In this document: positions 23,209 through 34,700 of the stretch, piece after piece | Layout: the number at the start of each line of letters is the position of its first letter | Numbering within the stretch: position 1 is the stretch's first letter | DNA from: Corticium candelabrum | Taxonomy: Eukaryota; Porifera; Homoscleromorpha; Homosclerophorida; Plakinidae | NCBI RefSeq assembly: GCF_963422355.1 | Contig: NC_085096.1 | Coordinates: 8,069,378-8,133,377 of the forward strand | DNA length: 64,000 bases | Direction of reading: 5' to 3' | Notes under the pieces: generated by a model | The model's database searches: none | The model's input: only the letters and a program-made list of their open reading frames with translations | Told to the model about the DNA's origin: nothing | Program-made: the position numbers and the translations under genes

Positions 23209-23245
<37 letters not shown>
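22281..23245. repeat. 1-kb AC-rich, nearly G-free low-complexity block
   Basis: Almost 1 kb of the plus strand is made of AC, ACA, CACAC and AACACAC words with very few G, ending in a pure (CA)n run at 23213-23241. Long open frames on both strands here (His/Thr-rich or Cys/Val-rich) are artefacts of the repeat. Confidence 0.9.
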
Positions 23246-23247
<2 letters not shown>

Positions 23248-23876
23248 TAAATATTTAACCGTGTAAAGACTTCGGATGTTAAAATGTTTTGATTCCAGTT
23301 GGCGCGTCAGCCAAGTAATAGAAGTAAGAATACTGAAAAGGTGGAACCATAGAAAGTTTGCCTTATGCCTCAGTTTGATAGTTGATTAGTCCTCATTGCT
23401 CGAGAAAATCGTGCACTCTAATCCAGCGAAAATGCGATGACAAGCTGTGGCTAAGATATACTTTGAGTGATTCAGTAAGTCTGCTACTGCTACCTCGAGT
23501 GCTTCGATGGAGATATTCACTGCATGCTGGTTGATCTTCCAGTTTTGTTGAAACGGTGCCAATTCTCTCCATAGTTTGCGCGATCTTCCACACTGAGTAG
23601 CGAAGAAAGTTAGCACAGTATAATATAGATCATATTGTAAGTATGCGACTAGTGAATAGTTGACTTTAGGTGGGATTCAACTCGTGAAGTTGTTATTTGG
23701 TTGTCAAGTACACAGTCACTAGCTACAATACAAAGAATGGGGCGACGGAACTTCATGATACATTTTCTTCGTCGTTTGGACACTTGCACGAATCATTCTT
23801 AGACTCATTTCTTAGAACGGTAAGCATCGATTCTGTGTAGATTACAGATAAATAAATACAGTCACAAGTCGGGATT
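23246..23876. other. Non-coding stretch
   Basis: No recognisable gene; the minus-strand frame at 23386-23616 has no domain cue. Confidence 0.4.
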
Positions 23877-26563
23877 CTTACTATTTGCCAAGAGTCGATG
23901 ACTAAACTTGATGCTCTTGGAAGTGCAAAAAACTTCAACCATCTTGACTTAGCAAGCGGTTATTGGAAAGTTCTTGTTGACGAAAATAATCGACACAAGA
24001 CTGCCTTCATATGCCATCGACGTCTTTTTGAGTTTAATGTAATGCCTATTGGGCTTACCAATGCACCTGAAACTTTCCAACGGTTGATGGACTTAGTTCT
24101 TTCTGGCATACAAGGCGTGGCTTGTCTTGTTTCCCTCGATGATGTGCTTGTCTTCTCAAAGTCTTCTGATAGTCATCTTGTGCGGCTTACCAATGTACTT
24201 CAATGCTTGCAGAAAGCTGGACTAAAGCTTCGCCGTGAAAAGTTCGGTGGAATATTTAGGCCACGTGGTGTGAAAGGATGGGTTTATACCGGCAGAGCGG
24301 AACCTAATAACTATAAGGAACTTTCCAGTTCCTCAAGATGTGACAGCTGTTCGACGCTTCCTAAGTTGGGCAGGGTATTACGGCAAGTTTATTTCAGGAT
24401 TCTCAGTGATGGCTGTTCCATTGTTTCGATTGCTTGAACGCAATAGTCGTTTTGAGTGGACAGTCGCATGCAATGCAGCCTTTGAATGTATGAGATCATG
24501 TTTGGTGAGTGATCCTATTGTGGCGTTTTCGGATTTGAGTCGTGAAGCAAAACCTTTTCAATTGGCTACCGATGCGTCTGATTTTGGTATCGGAGCAGTG
24601 CTTTCTCAATGCCAAAACGGAGTAGAGCGTGTTATTGGATATGCAAGTCGTACTTTGAGGAAGCCTAAACGAAACTACTCTACTATTCAAAAAGAGGCAC
24701 TAGCAATTATGTGGGCTGTGTCATATTTCAGACCATATCTCTATGTTAACCAGTTTGTGTTAACAGCTGATCACAAACCGTTGTCTTAGTTGAAGTCTTT
24801 CAAAGAGCCTAAGTGGAGCATTGCTAGATGGATAATGCAGTTACAGGAATACAACTGGCAAATTCAACACCGACCAGGTCGTGAGAATGTTAATGCAGAT
24901 GCTTTGTCTCGAGATCATCCAGTTCAGAGTACAGAGGAGAAGGGAAAGTTTGAGTGTCCTGAAAGCATGTTCCCATCTTGTTTTCAAGTTGACCTCAGAA
25001 GACAAAGTAAGACAGATTCTAGTATTGGAATATCCAGAACTGCCCAAGAGTTACGACAATTGCAAGAAGACGATCCATTGCTCTCACTAGTGATGAATGA
25101 TTTTCCTAGGAGAAGACAGGTGCCAACACAATGGGCAAAGAATCGATGGTGGTTGGCATTAAAGAAGATTTAGCCTCAACTACAAATAAAAAGAGTACTC
25201 TAACGAGTAGGAGCAAGGCAGGAATGTCATCAAAGTCAAAAACGGTGGTGTTACCAAATGCTTTGGTTGCTGAAGTCTTAGACAACAGCCATTTCAAAAG
25301 CGAACATTTCGGGCTTCAAAAGACTTTGGAGAAAATTACTACAAGGTTTTGGTGGCCATGGTACACTCTACAAGCAACTGAGTGAGTAAAGAGTTGCCAT
25401 GCTTGTCAGGCAAAGAATAGAGCACAAGCAAGAGCGTCTGCGCCAATTCAATCCAACCTTATTGGCCAACCATTTGAAATGTGGGGAATGGACTTTGTTG
25501 GCCCACTTCCCTTGTCGTCAGGAAGAAATCGGTATCTCCTTGTAGTCAGCGATTATTTCACAAAATGGGCAGAGGCGATTCCTCTCCCTGACCAGATGGC
25601 GTCGACAACTGCACGAGCGTTAGTCAATACGGAAATATTGAGATTTGGAATGCCGATGACTATCTATAGCGATCAAAAAATATATTTTGAAAGTACGAAG
25701 AACAACGACCCTTACCATCCACAAGGAGATGGGTTGGTGGAAAGGCTCAATCGAACATTGATTAATGCTTTGTCGAAGTATGTAGGGCCTGATCAGGGAT
25801 TTCTCTAGTAGTATTCGCCTATAACACTTCAAAGCACATGTTGACTGGTATCTCTCCTTTTGAGTTGTGCTTTGGTAGGCAAGTTCGATTACCGGTGGAA
25901 GCCAGTATTTCCTCTTTGCCAGAGATAGAATTAGCAACTAATTACGCAAAGAAGTTAGCTGAAACAATGGCACAGACTAAACAAATTTTTGACCAGGAGA
26001 TCACAGCGTCTCAAGCTCGACAACAGACAGGCTACAATCGTCACCACGCAACAAAAAGTCATGGTTTCAAATAAAAGCAGTGGAGTGGGTCTTACTGCAT
26101 CATCAGGCAGTAAAAAGAGAACTGTCTCCCAAATTAAGTGCAAAATTTCGAGGTCCATATGAAATCGTGAAGGTGATTGACCATGCACCGAATGTTATCA
26201 TACAGCTAGGGGGGACAGGTCAAAAACCAGTGCATGTGAACGGTTTAAAACTCTATTATAGACAAAAAATTTTATCAAGGAGAGGTAGCCAAGAATAGAC
26301 ATTCTGAAGATCAAGATCTGACGTTAGAAGAACCTGTGCAGCCGTTCAACGACAGGAATGTGAAAATTCGTAACAAGATCACAAGATCCACACCTAAGAA
26401 AAACAGAAGAGTATCAATGGAAGAAGAACAAGTGTATGCTGAAGAAGTTTACCAAATTCCTGTACAACCCCCAGTACAGCCACTTCAACAGCTTGCAGAA
26501 GGACGCCCAAGGAGACAAGTAATGTTACCCAGACGATTGGCGGACTTTGATTTGACTTGACAG
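23877..26563 (+). pseudogene. Truncated Ty3/gypsy pol fragment
   Basis: It starts abruptly inside RT (LPRVDD, then LASGYW near 23950). It continues through VMPIGLTNAPETFQRLMD and SLDDVLVF (RT active site near 24140), RNase H (ATDASDFGIGAVL near 24570, TADHKPLS near 24770, then a TAG at 24787) and NADALSRD near 24900. The integrase zinc region is near 25290-25410 and the core is MDFVGPLPL ... YHPQGDGLVERLNRT (25490-25760). A GPY/F-like tail (AKFRGPYEIV) is near 26145, and the last stop is at 26558-26560. Frameshifts lie at about 24245, 25815 and 26075, with stops at 25171 and 25384. An internal deletion removes the stretch after the second integrase Asp. Gag, protease and 5' LTR are absent. 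This is a different gypsy lineage from the two intact elements. Confidence 0.88.
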
Positions 26564-26633
26564 TCCTTGGTGATTGATTTTGTTTGTGTTCATGTTCTTG
26601 AAGTTCTGTAGTCAAGGAAGTAAGGGGGAAAAG

Positions 26634-26811
26634 TGTAATAGTTGGGGGTGTTAGAAACGTATAAATGTTGGGAGGAGCTAGAGTATTGTAGACACGTTGC
26701 GCGATTATGTAAACGGTAGTCCGAGACAATAGACTCTTGGTGTGTGTGTTACGGCCATCCCGTCAAGTAGCAGGACCCATTCGAGAGACGTGCTGTGGGC
26801 AACCTGTTACA
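26634..26811 (+). mobile_element. 3' LTR of the truncated gypsy element
   Basis: A purine tract AAGGAAGTAAGGGGGAAAAG ends at 26633. The LTR then begins TGTAATAGTTGGGG and ends ACCTGTTACA, giving TG...CA termini about 178 bp apart. It lies 70 bp after the pol stop. No 5' partner is present, so the boundaries rest on the PPT and the inverted TGTAA/TTACA ends. Confidence 0.6.
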
Positions 26812-27078
26812 CATGTACAGCTAAATCTAAAAACAAAGCACAAGTGTAGTTGACATTGTAATACATAAGAAATACACATCAGCTAGGCAAATCTAAGTAA
26901 AATATGTGTTCTAATCTCCATTGTCGATGTAATGTGTCAACACGAAAGTACGACTCACATCGTCCGAATGTTGTTCAAACACATCGGAATACTCGATCAT
27001 CAAGAAGCCTACTAAGTTGAAACCGTTGTGTAGACGGGAGGCGGTCGTTAATCGAAACAGACGAGCTATAGCAGACTA
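26812..27078. other. Non-coding stretch
   Basis: Nothing identified. Confidence 0.35.
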
Positions 27079-27525
27079 GTCACAGCAAGGAGATGTTGTA
27101 TCCAACGACAGATCCGTGTCGGTAAAATCAAAAAGTGTAACGGTTGTCGCATCCAAGATAGCGAATGTTGTAATTGAGACCGTGAAAACACAAAGACCAC
27201 CTACGGAATTGCTTAGATCAGTAACTGAAGCGGTACTATCCTGATCTGTGAATACACCTAAAATCGATAAAGAAATAGATACAGCGGAGTCATGCTCTGT
27301 AAAGGTAACCGAGCCATTTGCATAGCCAATGACAGCGCAATTGGCGTTGATTATAGGCAGACGAAGTGGTTGTGGTGGTGGGCGTGAATTGGCTTCTTTT
27401 GCTAGATGTTTTCGGCATTCAGCGGTGACAGTATTTGTGACAATAGAGACAATTATCACGAAACTGGAAGAAGACGAAGAACCTGCAGATTTACGAAAAT
27501 AGGAAGACTGAGATTGAAAAAGTTT
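27079..27525 (-). other. Open frame, possible extracellular-repeat exon
   Basis: Minus-strand open frame of about 145 codons after a pyrimidine tract and CAG at about 27510. After a Ser-run (SAGSSSSSSF), the later part alternates beta-strand-like hydrophobic and Thr/Ser/Asp residues (NGSVTFTEHDSAVSISLSIL), faintly like a Calx-beta or similar beta-sandwich repeat. It ends TTSPCCD. No catalytic motif. It could be a host exon or a chance ORF. Confidence 0.25.
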
Positions 27526-28114
27526 CAAAAATTCACCTGCTATGCCAGTATTTGTGACTGCTGCAAAATCAACTGTTAAAACACCTCACGATCAGTTGAT
27601 TGAGCGCCGTCCGCTTTGTTATAGAACGATGAAGTAGTAGGCTGATTGAATGTCAGGAACTTATTTTTGTGCACGGGCGAGATCGCGGTTGCAGATGTGA
27701 TTGACGAACAACGAAACAATGGTCATCATCAACAGGAATGCGGTTTCGTTGAAAATGCATTCGGTTTTGTCGGCGCTATACACTGCATTTAACTTTGTCG
27801 GATGATCACGCTCTAATTCCATTTGAAACTCTGGGCGAAGACCTTTCTGAAACCAAGTGACAATAGTTAAATCGAACAGAACACAATCTTGACAGCTTTG
27901 TAACTGTAATTACGTGCGTCGAGATTGCGAACAATAGGCAGACAGAGCTTCATGAGATTCCTGCTGAATATACATCAATTTGTGCGTATATTACCGAACA
28001 TGGTTCTTAGGACTTAGCTAACTGATCATGCAAAATTTGTTCAAAACATTCCCAGATAACTTATTGGTCAACAGAAGAAAGTAACACTCTCTACTCAGTA
28101 TGTGTAGGACCGGA
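27526..28114. other. Non-coding stretch
   Basis: No gene recognised. Confidence 0.35.
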
Positions 28115-28400
28115 CTAGGCGACTGCAGCATGACAGAGTGTTAGGGCCTCAGACCATCTTTCTAGTTCAACGACTGACCGATCATGAAGTAACCCAATGT
28201 TGATATCTTCGCCATCATTTCCCCAGTACTTTTCCAATTGAACGGAATGATGAGGACGAAACGAATTACGAAGCGAGTCATCGCGAGAACCAAGAAGGTG
28301 AGAAGATTTAGAGGCAAGTGGACTGTAAGTAGCATCATCAACATCTAGACGAACGGAACGTGATTTTCGGTCTTTACGAGGCGTCGCGGAGGATCGAACT
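28115..28400 (-). other. Possible 3' exon of an unrecognised minus-strand gene
   Basis: A minus-strand pyrimidine-rich tract and CTAG near 28400 precede an open frame. It has basic then acidic residues (TPRKDRKSRSVRLDVDD), then KYWGNDGEDINIGLL, ending LTLCHAAVA and stop. No family recognised. It may belong with 28673-28890 but no linkage can be shown. Confidence 0.22.
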
Positions 28401-28672
28401 AGAGTCAGAAAGAATTCGAACAGCCTATTCAACCCTTCATGGAAGTCGGTGAGCTCATGAGCTTACATCACTTGATGTACCATGGTCTGATTTTTGGTTT
28501 GCTATACAGAGTAGTACTCTTGGTTGATGCTTCAATTCAACTCCACACTGTATCAAGCACATTTATCAACACAAAATCTGTGTAAAACTTGATTTTTTCA
28601 TTTGGCTCTGTGTTGAGTGATTCCTTGCAACTCAACTTTGCTGATGCAACTTGCCAAGGCCTTACACGAGAA

Positions 28673-28890
28673 CTCTAATCTTGTTTTCAAGTTTCACTAT
28701 TTCATTTGCTTGTTTTTCAATTATCTGACGTAAACCATCAGCTTCAGCATCAGTGTCATTTTCGACAAACAACATCTTCACTTCTTTAGGATCACTAGAT
28801 AGACGATATATACACGTCTTCATCAACTGCAACTACAAATGAGGTAGAACAATCTCTGCTTTCTGATTTAGACATTTCAGCTATGAAGTA
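28673..28890 (-). other. Short coiled-coil frame, possible gene fragment
   Basis: Minus strand. An ATG near 28876 opens MSKSESRDCSTSFVVAVDED. After a one-base frame change near 28815, the sequence reads LSSDPKEVKMLFVENDTDAE and a heptad-like IIEKQANEIVKLENKIRVLV to a stop near 28673. The coding-like composition and coiled coil suggest a decayed or intron-split small gene of unknown role. Confidence 0.25.
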
Positions 28891-29229
28891 GCAATGCGTG
28901 TGTGTTGTGTTACTTTAGACATAACTGTTTCTGGGACTGCAAGCTAGTGCTATATTGTACTCTGATCTTCGTCAGTACCTATCAAGTGCAAGTTATCATA
29001 GTAACGTCCTCGAATTGGCGAATCACATATATACAGAAGCAAGTTACACTGCCTAGAAACAACGCAGAACGTCCTACATGTCTGGTTACCTCAAATGGGT
29101 TCCCAGGTGGCATGATTTCACTCGCTAAAACTAATCCATCGCTAGGCAATGAATCATCTGTCTTTTACCTCCACGTATATATGTTCAGAGTATGAATCAA
29201 GCAACTTCAGTTTGAACAGCAGCCTCTTA

Positions 29230-31410
29230 CCCTTGAGAAGCCGTACTCCAGAAATGGCATACGGCTAAGTCAATCATGTGCAGAAAGATCTTCTTCCAGT
29301 ACTTGAGGCTCTAGTGAAGGACTTCATAATATTTTATCATCTGGTCGGATTTATCAACTCCGCCCATATGGATGTTATAATCACCAATAGCCTCAGGTCT
29401 GAAAATGGTTATCTTGTGGTGCCCCTCATACTTTGCACGATCTTTGGCAAATCTGTCGCAGGGAGTATAGAGGTGTCCTGAATGAAGTGTGCTCATTACC
29501 GTCACCACGCTCCGGTCCACCCACTGAATGACCAACAATTCGTTGTCACGATCATATCGGAATGAACCTAAAAGAAAACTATAATTGTATTTGCTAATAA
29601 ACTTATTTGCTATGGCTACCTCGTGGTGACTTCCCAAAGACACGTGAAATAGTGAGGAACACCCTTCCTGTTTTTCTGGACGGTACCACAAGTCATTGTA
29701 CCCCGACTGTAAAGCTCCTTGTACAGAGGCCCAAATGTGTAGAATTGATCTGTGTATACAGTGTACCCCTGATCAAGGAGAGGATCCATCATACGCATGA
29801 CAGTACGATGGATCACACTTGTGTCATCCGCTGGTTGACGTGTCGTCTTCTGTCATTTCCGAGCCGAGCCAGCCGATCGTGATGTGGTTGCAGCTGATGT
29901 TGTTGCTGCAGTTGTTGTTGTTGCAGCTGATGTTGTTGCTGCTGTCCTCGCCGCATCCGATGTTTGTCGCTCTTTGCCCGTGTGTATCTCGAAGTTGTAT
30001 GTGTAGCCGGAGATGGAATAGCATACCCAATACAACTTCACCCCACTTGACGGGTTTGTTGTTTATGTATTGCCTAATAACAGCAAAACAAATTTAGTTA
30101 ATTCCCAATTTTTACGTTAGAAACTTCTACATACCTAAAGCCAAAACAACCTTTTGCTTTGACCATTCGCTCGTGAAGTGAGACACGGGCATGGGGCTGA
30201 CCATATTTGATGCAGTTGAGGGGCATGGCCTCAATGAGGCCTCTAACTTTTCTCAAAGGGTCAGTCCCTCGATCCTTGTCAGTGCGAGGATTCTCCATCT
30301 GCAGGACCGACAGTATAGCGACAAAACGATTGCGTGTCATGAACCGTCTGGCCCACAATCCGTGAAATGGAAAGGTTGTGGACCAGTATTCAGAGAGCTC
30401 AGGAACCTTATAAATACATATATAATTAAGAAGAAACTACTAAAGAATTTTGTTGTATTACATTCTTTACAAGTCCCATGTATATCATGAGCCCTATGAA
30501 TGAGTTCATCTCCGCAAGCGTCAATGAACGAAAACTCCCCTTCCCTCGGCGCCCTCCTGATTTTCCACAGTAAGTCTTTTTGCAACTGTCTTCACCGTTG
30601 ATGTTGCTGTTTCTAAAAATTATTATAACGTAATAACAAACGCACACAAAAGACATCAAACATATACATTCTGATGGTCTCCAGCATTTCATCGATGAAG
30701 AACAGTTTGAAGACTCCGATGGCGTCAGTTGGATATGTTGGAGGAAAGTAGAATCCAGGTTGTCTCGATGGTAGAAATGATGGTAAATTTAATTGATAAG
30801 TATCAATAGGTGGATACTCAGACAACTTCTGGATGTTCAGTGGATCGGAGCGGCGATCAAGGTATTGGGCTGGCTCAGGGTCGGAATCAGACGACGACTG
30901 TTGTTGAGGCCGACGAGTGGCTATCCTTGGCCGTTGACGTGGCTGACGATAACGACGAGACGCTGACAACGATGACGAAGGAAGACAAGATGGGCTGGAA
31001 GGTGGTAGAACTGGAGGTGGTGTAGTAGAGTGAGGATGTGGCATAGCAGAGTGAGGAGTAGATGGAGATGGCAAAAAATGCTGTTGAAGTGAAGGAGGGC
31101 TAAGAAATGTATAAAAATGTTAGAAAATGTTTGCATGGTAGCAATTTATGAGATCTGCAACAAATACATCCGGGTACCCACCCATAGCAACCACAACATA
31201 CGTGTGTTGCTATGCGCATAACTCAAAATCTTCACAACAGCAACAGATAAATTGCAAAAAAACTTTATGGAAACGGTCTAATAAACAGCATATCGCGACA
31301 AAAGGAAAGAATTACACACATAACTGTTTTACCTACAGAGTGGCGTCATCTCTGTCAACGTGAACTGGAAGATCTTCCTCGTGGAGCGTAGCAGCTTCGT
31401 CTGGTGAGCT
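29230..31410 (-). pseudogene. piggyBac transposase gene, intron-containing and decayed
   Basis: Minus strand. A 5' acidic exon (DEAATLHEEDLPV) ends near 31335. A proline/arginine-rich region with FKLFFIDEMLETI lies at 31074-30670, then LAEMNSFIGLMIYMGLVKN (about 30500), ARRFMTRNRFVAILSVLQME (about 30340), HERMVKAKGCFGFR (about 30150), NKPVKWG (about 30050), YTVYTDQFYTFGPLYKEL (about 29740) and GGVDKSDQMIKYYEV (about 29330). This is the order of the piggyBac DDE domain. The first catalytic Asp, normally before ERM, is His. A CAA/GCA triplet tract (29885-29945) expands the middle. Frameshifts lie at about 30045 and 29830, with a stop after KYYEVLH. Several intron-like gaps separate the segments. 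Confidence 0.82.
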
Positions 31411-31561
31411 AAGAAATACATATAATATTAGAAAACTGTCTGCAGATTGCTATGTATTACGTTTGCAACAAACACATCCGGGAATGTAGCGGCGACCAAC
31501 ACCGTTACTATGGGCCTCATTTAGATTCTTCCCAACGGTGAACTCCCAAACTTTTAAACAC

Positions 31562-31691
31562 TGTAACAGGAGTAGACTACATTGCGCATGCGTAGTACAA
31601 ATACCACTAGTATATAAGCAGACACAGTACTTGTACACTTAGTATTGCGTGACTAGCCTAGAGAGTCAATATCATAATACACTATATTACA
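31562..31691 (+). repeat. 5' LTR
   Basis: 130 bp from TGTAACAGGAGTAG to CACTATATTACA, identical to 35916-36045. Contains a TATATAAG TATA box at about 31613, the likely pol II promoter. Confidence 0.96.
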
Positions 31692-31705
31692 TGGTGTCAG
31701 AAGTG
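31692..31705 (+). promoter_or_regulatory. Primer binding site (tRNA-Leu-like)
   Basis: TGGTGTCAGAAGTG abuts the LTR. It is complementary to the 3' end expected for an animal tRNA-Leu (…CACTTCTGACACCA), a match made from memory of tRNA ends. Confidence 0.7.
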
Positions 31706-31738
31706 CAGTGACTCGCAGCAGACTGTTTATGAGCAACA

Positions 31739-34700
31739 ATGTCTACGGCTACGCAAGTACGAGAGTCACCGGAGCCACGCACAGTACAAGAGTCACCGGA
31801 GCCACGCGATCTCGTTCATTTGACGAATGTGACAGTCCCGTTGCCGGAGAGATTGAATCTAAAAGGCAACTTGGCACAAAACTGGCGAACGTTTCGCAGA
31901 AGATGGGAATCTTTCGAGGTCTCGTCCCGAATGACCAGAAGATCGCACGAGGAGCGAGTGGCGACCTTCCAGCAATGCCTGCCGGCAGAAGCTCTCGAGG
32001 TTCTGGACACCTTGCCCTTCGCAGAAGGTGAAGATAGAAATGATATGGCAGTAGTGCTTCGCCATATGGAAGCGTACTGCTTCAGCAAAACAAACGTGAT
32101 CTACGAACGGTACCAGCTCACGCAGCGAGCACAGAAGCAAGGTGAGCCTTTTGATGACTACCTAATTTCGCTAAGAAGCATGATTCGTGCATGCAATTAT
32201 GGTGCGATCCAAGATGAATTGTTGCGCGACAAGATAGTCCATGGGATACGCAACAATGACACCCGTCAGAAACTGCTGCAAGAAGCTAAATTAACTTTGG
32301 CGACCGCGATATCCATATGCCGTGCCGCAGAGTCGACATCCGCACAAGCCAAAGCCATTAGCTTCAGCGATGACGTGCATGCACTGACCGCGTACAGCAC
32401 ACGCAACAGGAGAAGACAAGCCACGGTAACCGCTAGGGTACCGCAGACATGTCAGTATTGTGGACGACGACATGACAGAGGTCCACGACAATGTCCCGCA
32501 CTAGGCAAAACATGCTCCAAGTGTGGCAAAGCAAACCACTTTGCTTCCGTTTGCCGACAGAAACAACCACAAAAGAAGACAGCTCCCCCAAAACAACAGT
32601 ACCGCATACACCGTATGGAAGACGACGAGTTAGACCAAACCAATTACTTGATGACAATCACATTGACCGATACCAGAAACACGGATACAGCCCATTCTCT
32701 TCAAAATAGCCAGGAGACACATGTCAATCAACTGTACGCCACAATGACAGTCGGTGGGTGCCCAATACGTCTACAATTAGACACGGGTGCTACGTGCAAC
32801 GTTATCAGAAAGTCGGAAACTCCTCCAGGGACCGTACTACAGAAATCTGACAAAGTTTTGTCTCTTTACAACAAAAGCAGACTGAAACCTCTGGGTAGGT
32901 GTACTTTGCCAATCATCAACCCCAAAACGAAGCAACAACACATTGAGGAATTCGTTGTCGTCGCAGACAACGAAGCAGCTACCTCTCTGTTAGGAGCCGG
33001 AGCGACGCAGCGACTAGGACTTATCAGCGTACACCTCGACCACGTACGTACTGTCAAACACGAACAGACAGCACCTGGTTCTTGCAAACCGCAGACAACC
33101 ACGGACACCACATCTGACGTAAAGCAACTTCTTGCAACATACGCAGATGTTTTCGATAGCAGCACTGTTGGTCAACTGCCTGGAATGCTACATCTAGATG
33201 TTGACCCCACGGTACCACCTGTCAAAATGCCTCTAAGAAAAATGCCCATTGCTATACAAGCACAGCTGAAAGACGAGCTGCAGCGACTGGAACGACTAGA
33301 CGTGATCGAACGAGTGGACACTCCAACCGAGTGGATATCTAGCCTCGTCGCCGTCAAGAAGCCGAACGGAAAACTCCGCTTGTGCATCGATCCCAAGCCC
33401 TTAAACAAGGCACTGAGACGCAGTCACTATCCGATGCACACCATCGATGATCTGCTGCCTGAACTATCGCAAGCCAAGATGTTCAGCGTTTGCGACGTAA
33501 GTAATGGATTCTGGCATGTTAAATTAGACGAAGAATCTAGCTTACTTACGACATTTGAGACGCCATTTGGACGCTACAAATGGAAGAGGATGCCTTTCGG
33601 TATCTCACCTGCACCGGAAGTATTCCAGCGACGACTAGACGAAGCCCTAGACGGAATGCCCGGAGTGCATACAATTGCAGATGACATCCTGATCACTGGA
33701 GTAGGAAGTAACATGGATGATGCAACAGCAGACCATGACCGCAAACTCCACAGACTACTTCAGCGATGCCGCTCCAAAGGAATCCGCATCAATGCCGACA
33801 AACTCAAGTTTAGGCAAAGCAAAGTTGCCTATCTTGGACATTTGCTCACAATCGACGGTTTGAAGCGCGACCCCAGCAAACTTACAGCAATACTAAATAT
33901 GCAGAAGCCCACAGACGTTCACGGAGTGCAGCGCATACAAGGACTAGTCAATTACCTCTCGCGCTTTCTTAGCAATCTGACCGATTTGTGTGAGCCACTT
34001 CGCCAGCTCACACACAAGGATACAGCATGGAATTGGACTGATATCCACGACAAAGCTTTCCAGAAAATAAAAAACGCTATTACTGAAGCACCTGTACTGC
34101 AATACTTTGACCCGGCTGAGCTGACAACAGTACAATGCGATGCGTCAGAAACAGGACTGGGAGCAGCTCTCATGCAAGCAGGCAAGCCGGTAGCCTACGC
34201 AAGCAGGGCTCTGACAACGACCGAACAAAACTACGCTCAAATTGAGAAGGAATTACTTGCAATCGTCTATGGGATGGAAAGGTTTCACCACTACACCTAC
34301 GGCAGACCAGTATTGGTAGAAACTGATCACAAACCTTTAGAAACTATTGTCAAGAAACATCTACAGAAGACACCAAAACGACTGCAAAGGATGCTTCTCA
34401 GACTACAGCGTTACGACATCACAGTTACCTACAAGCGTGGTACTCAGATGTTTCTAGCTGATACACTGTCACGAGCCTATTTACCTACTGACAAAGGACC
34501 ATCATCCAGCCATTTGGAAGTGGTACACCAACAGACCAATGTTGCAATTGAAATCGAACATATCAATATGGCGGATTACATACCGCTAACACCAGAGGCA
34601 ATAGCACCAATCCAAGAAGAAACAGCGAAAGACCCTACATTGCAACAACTCAAGCTTATAATTCTACAAGGATGGCCAAACAAGAACAACCTTCCACCGG

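Noticed and set aside
22134-23241. His/Thr-rich and Cys/Val-rich open frames on both strands
   Set aside because: Artefacts of the AC-rich low-complexity block.
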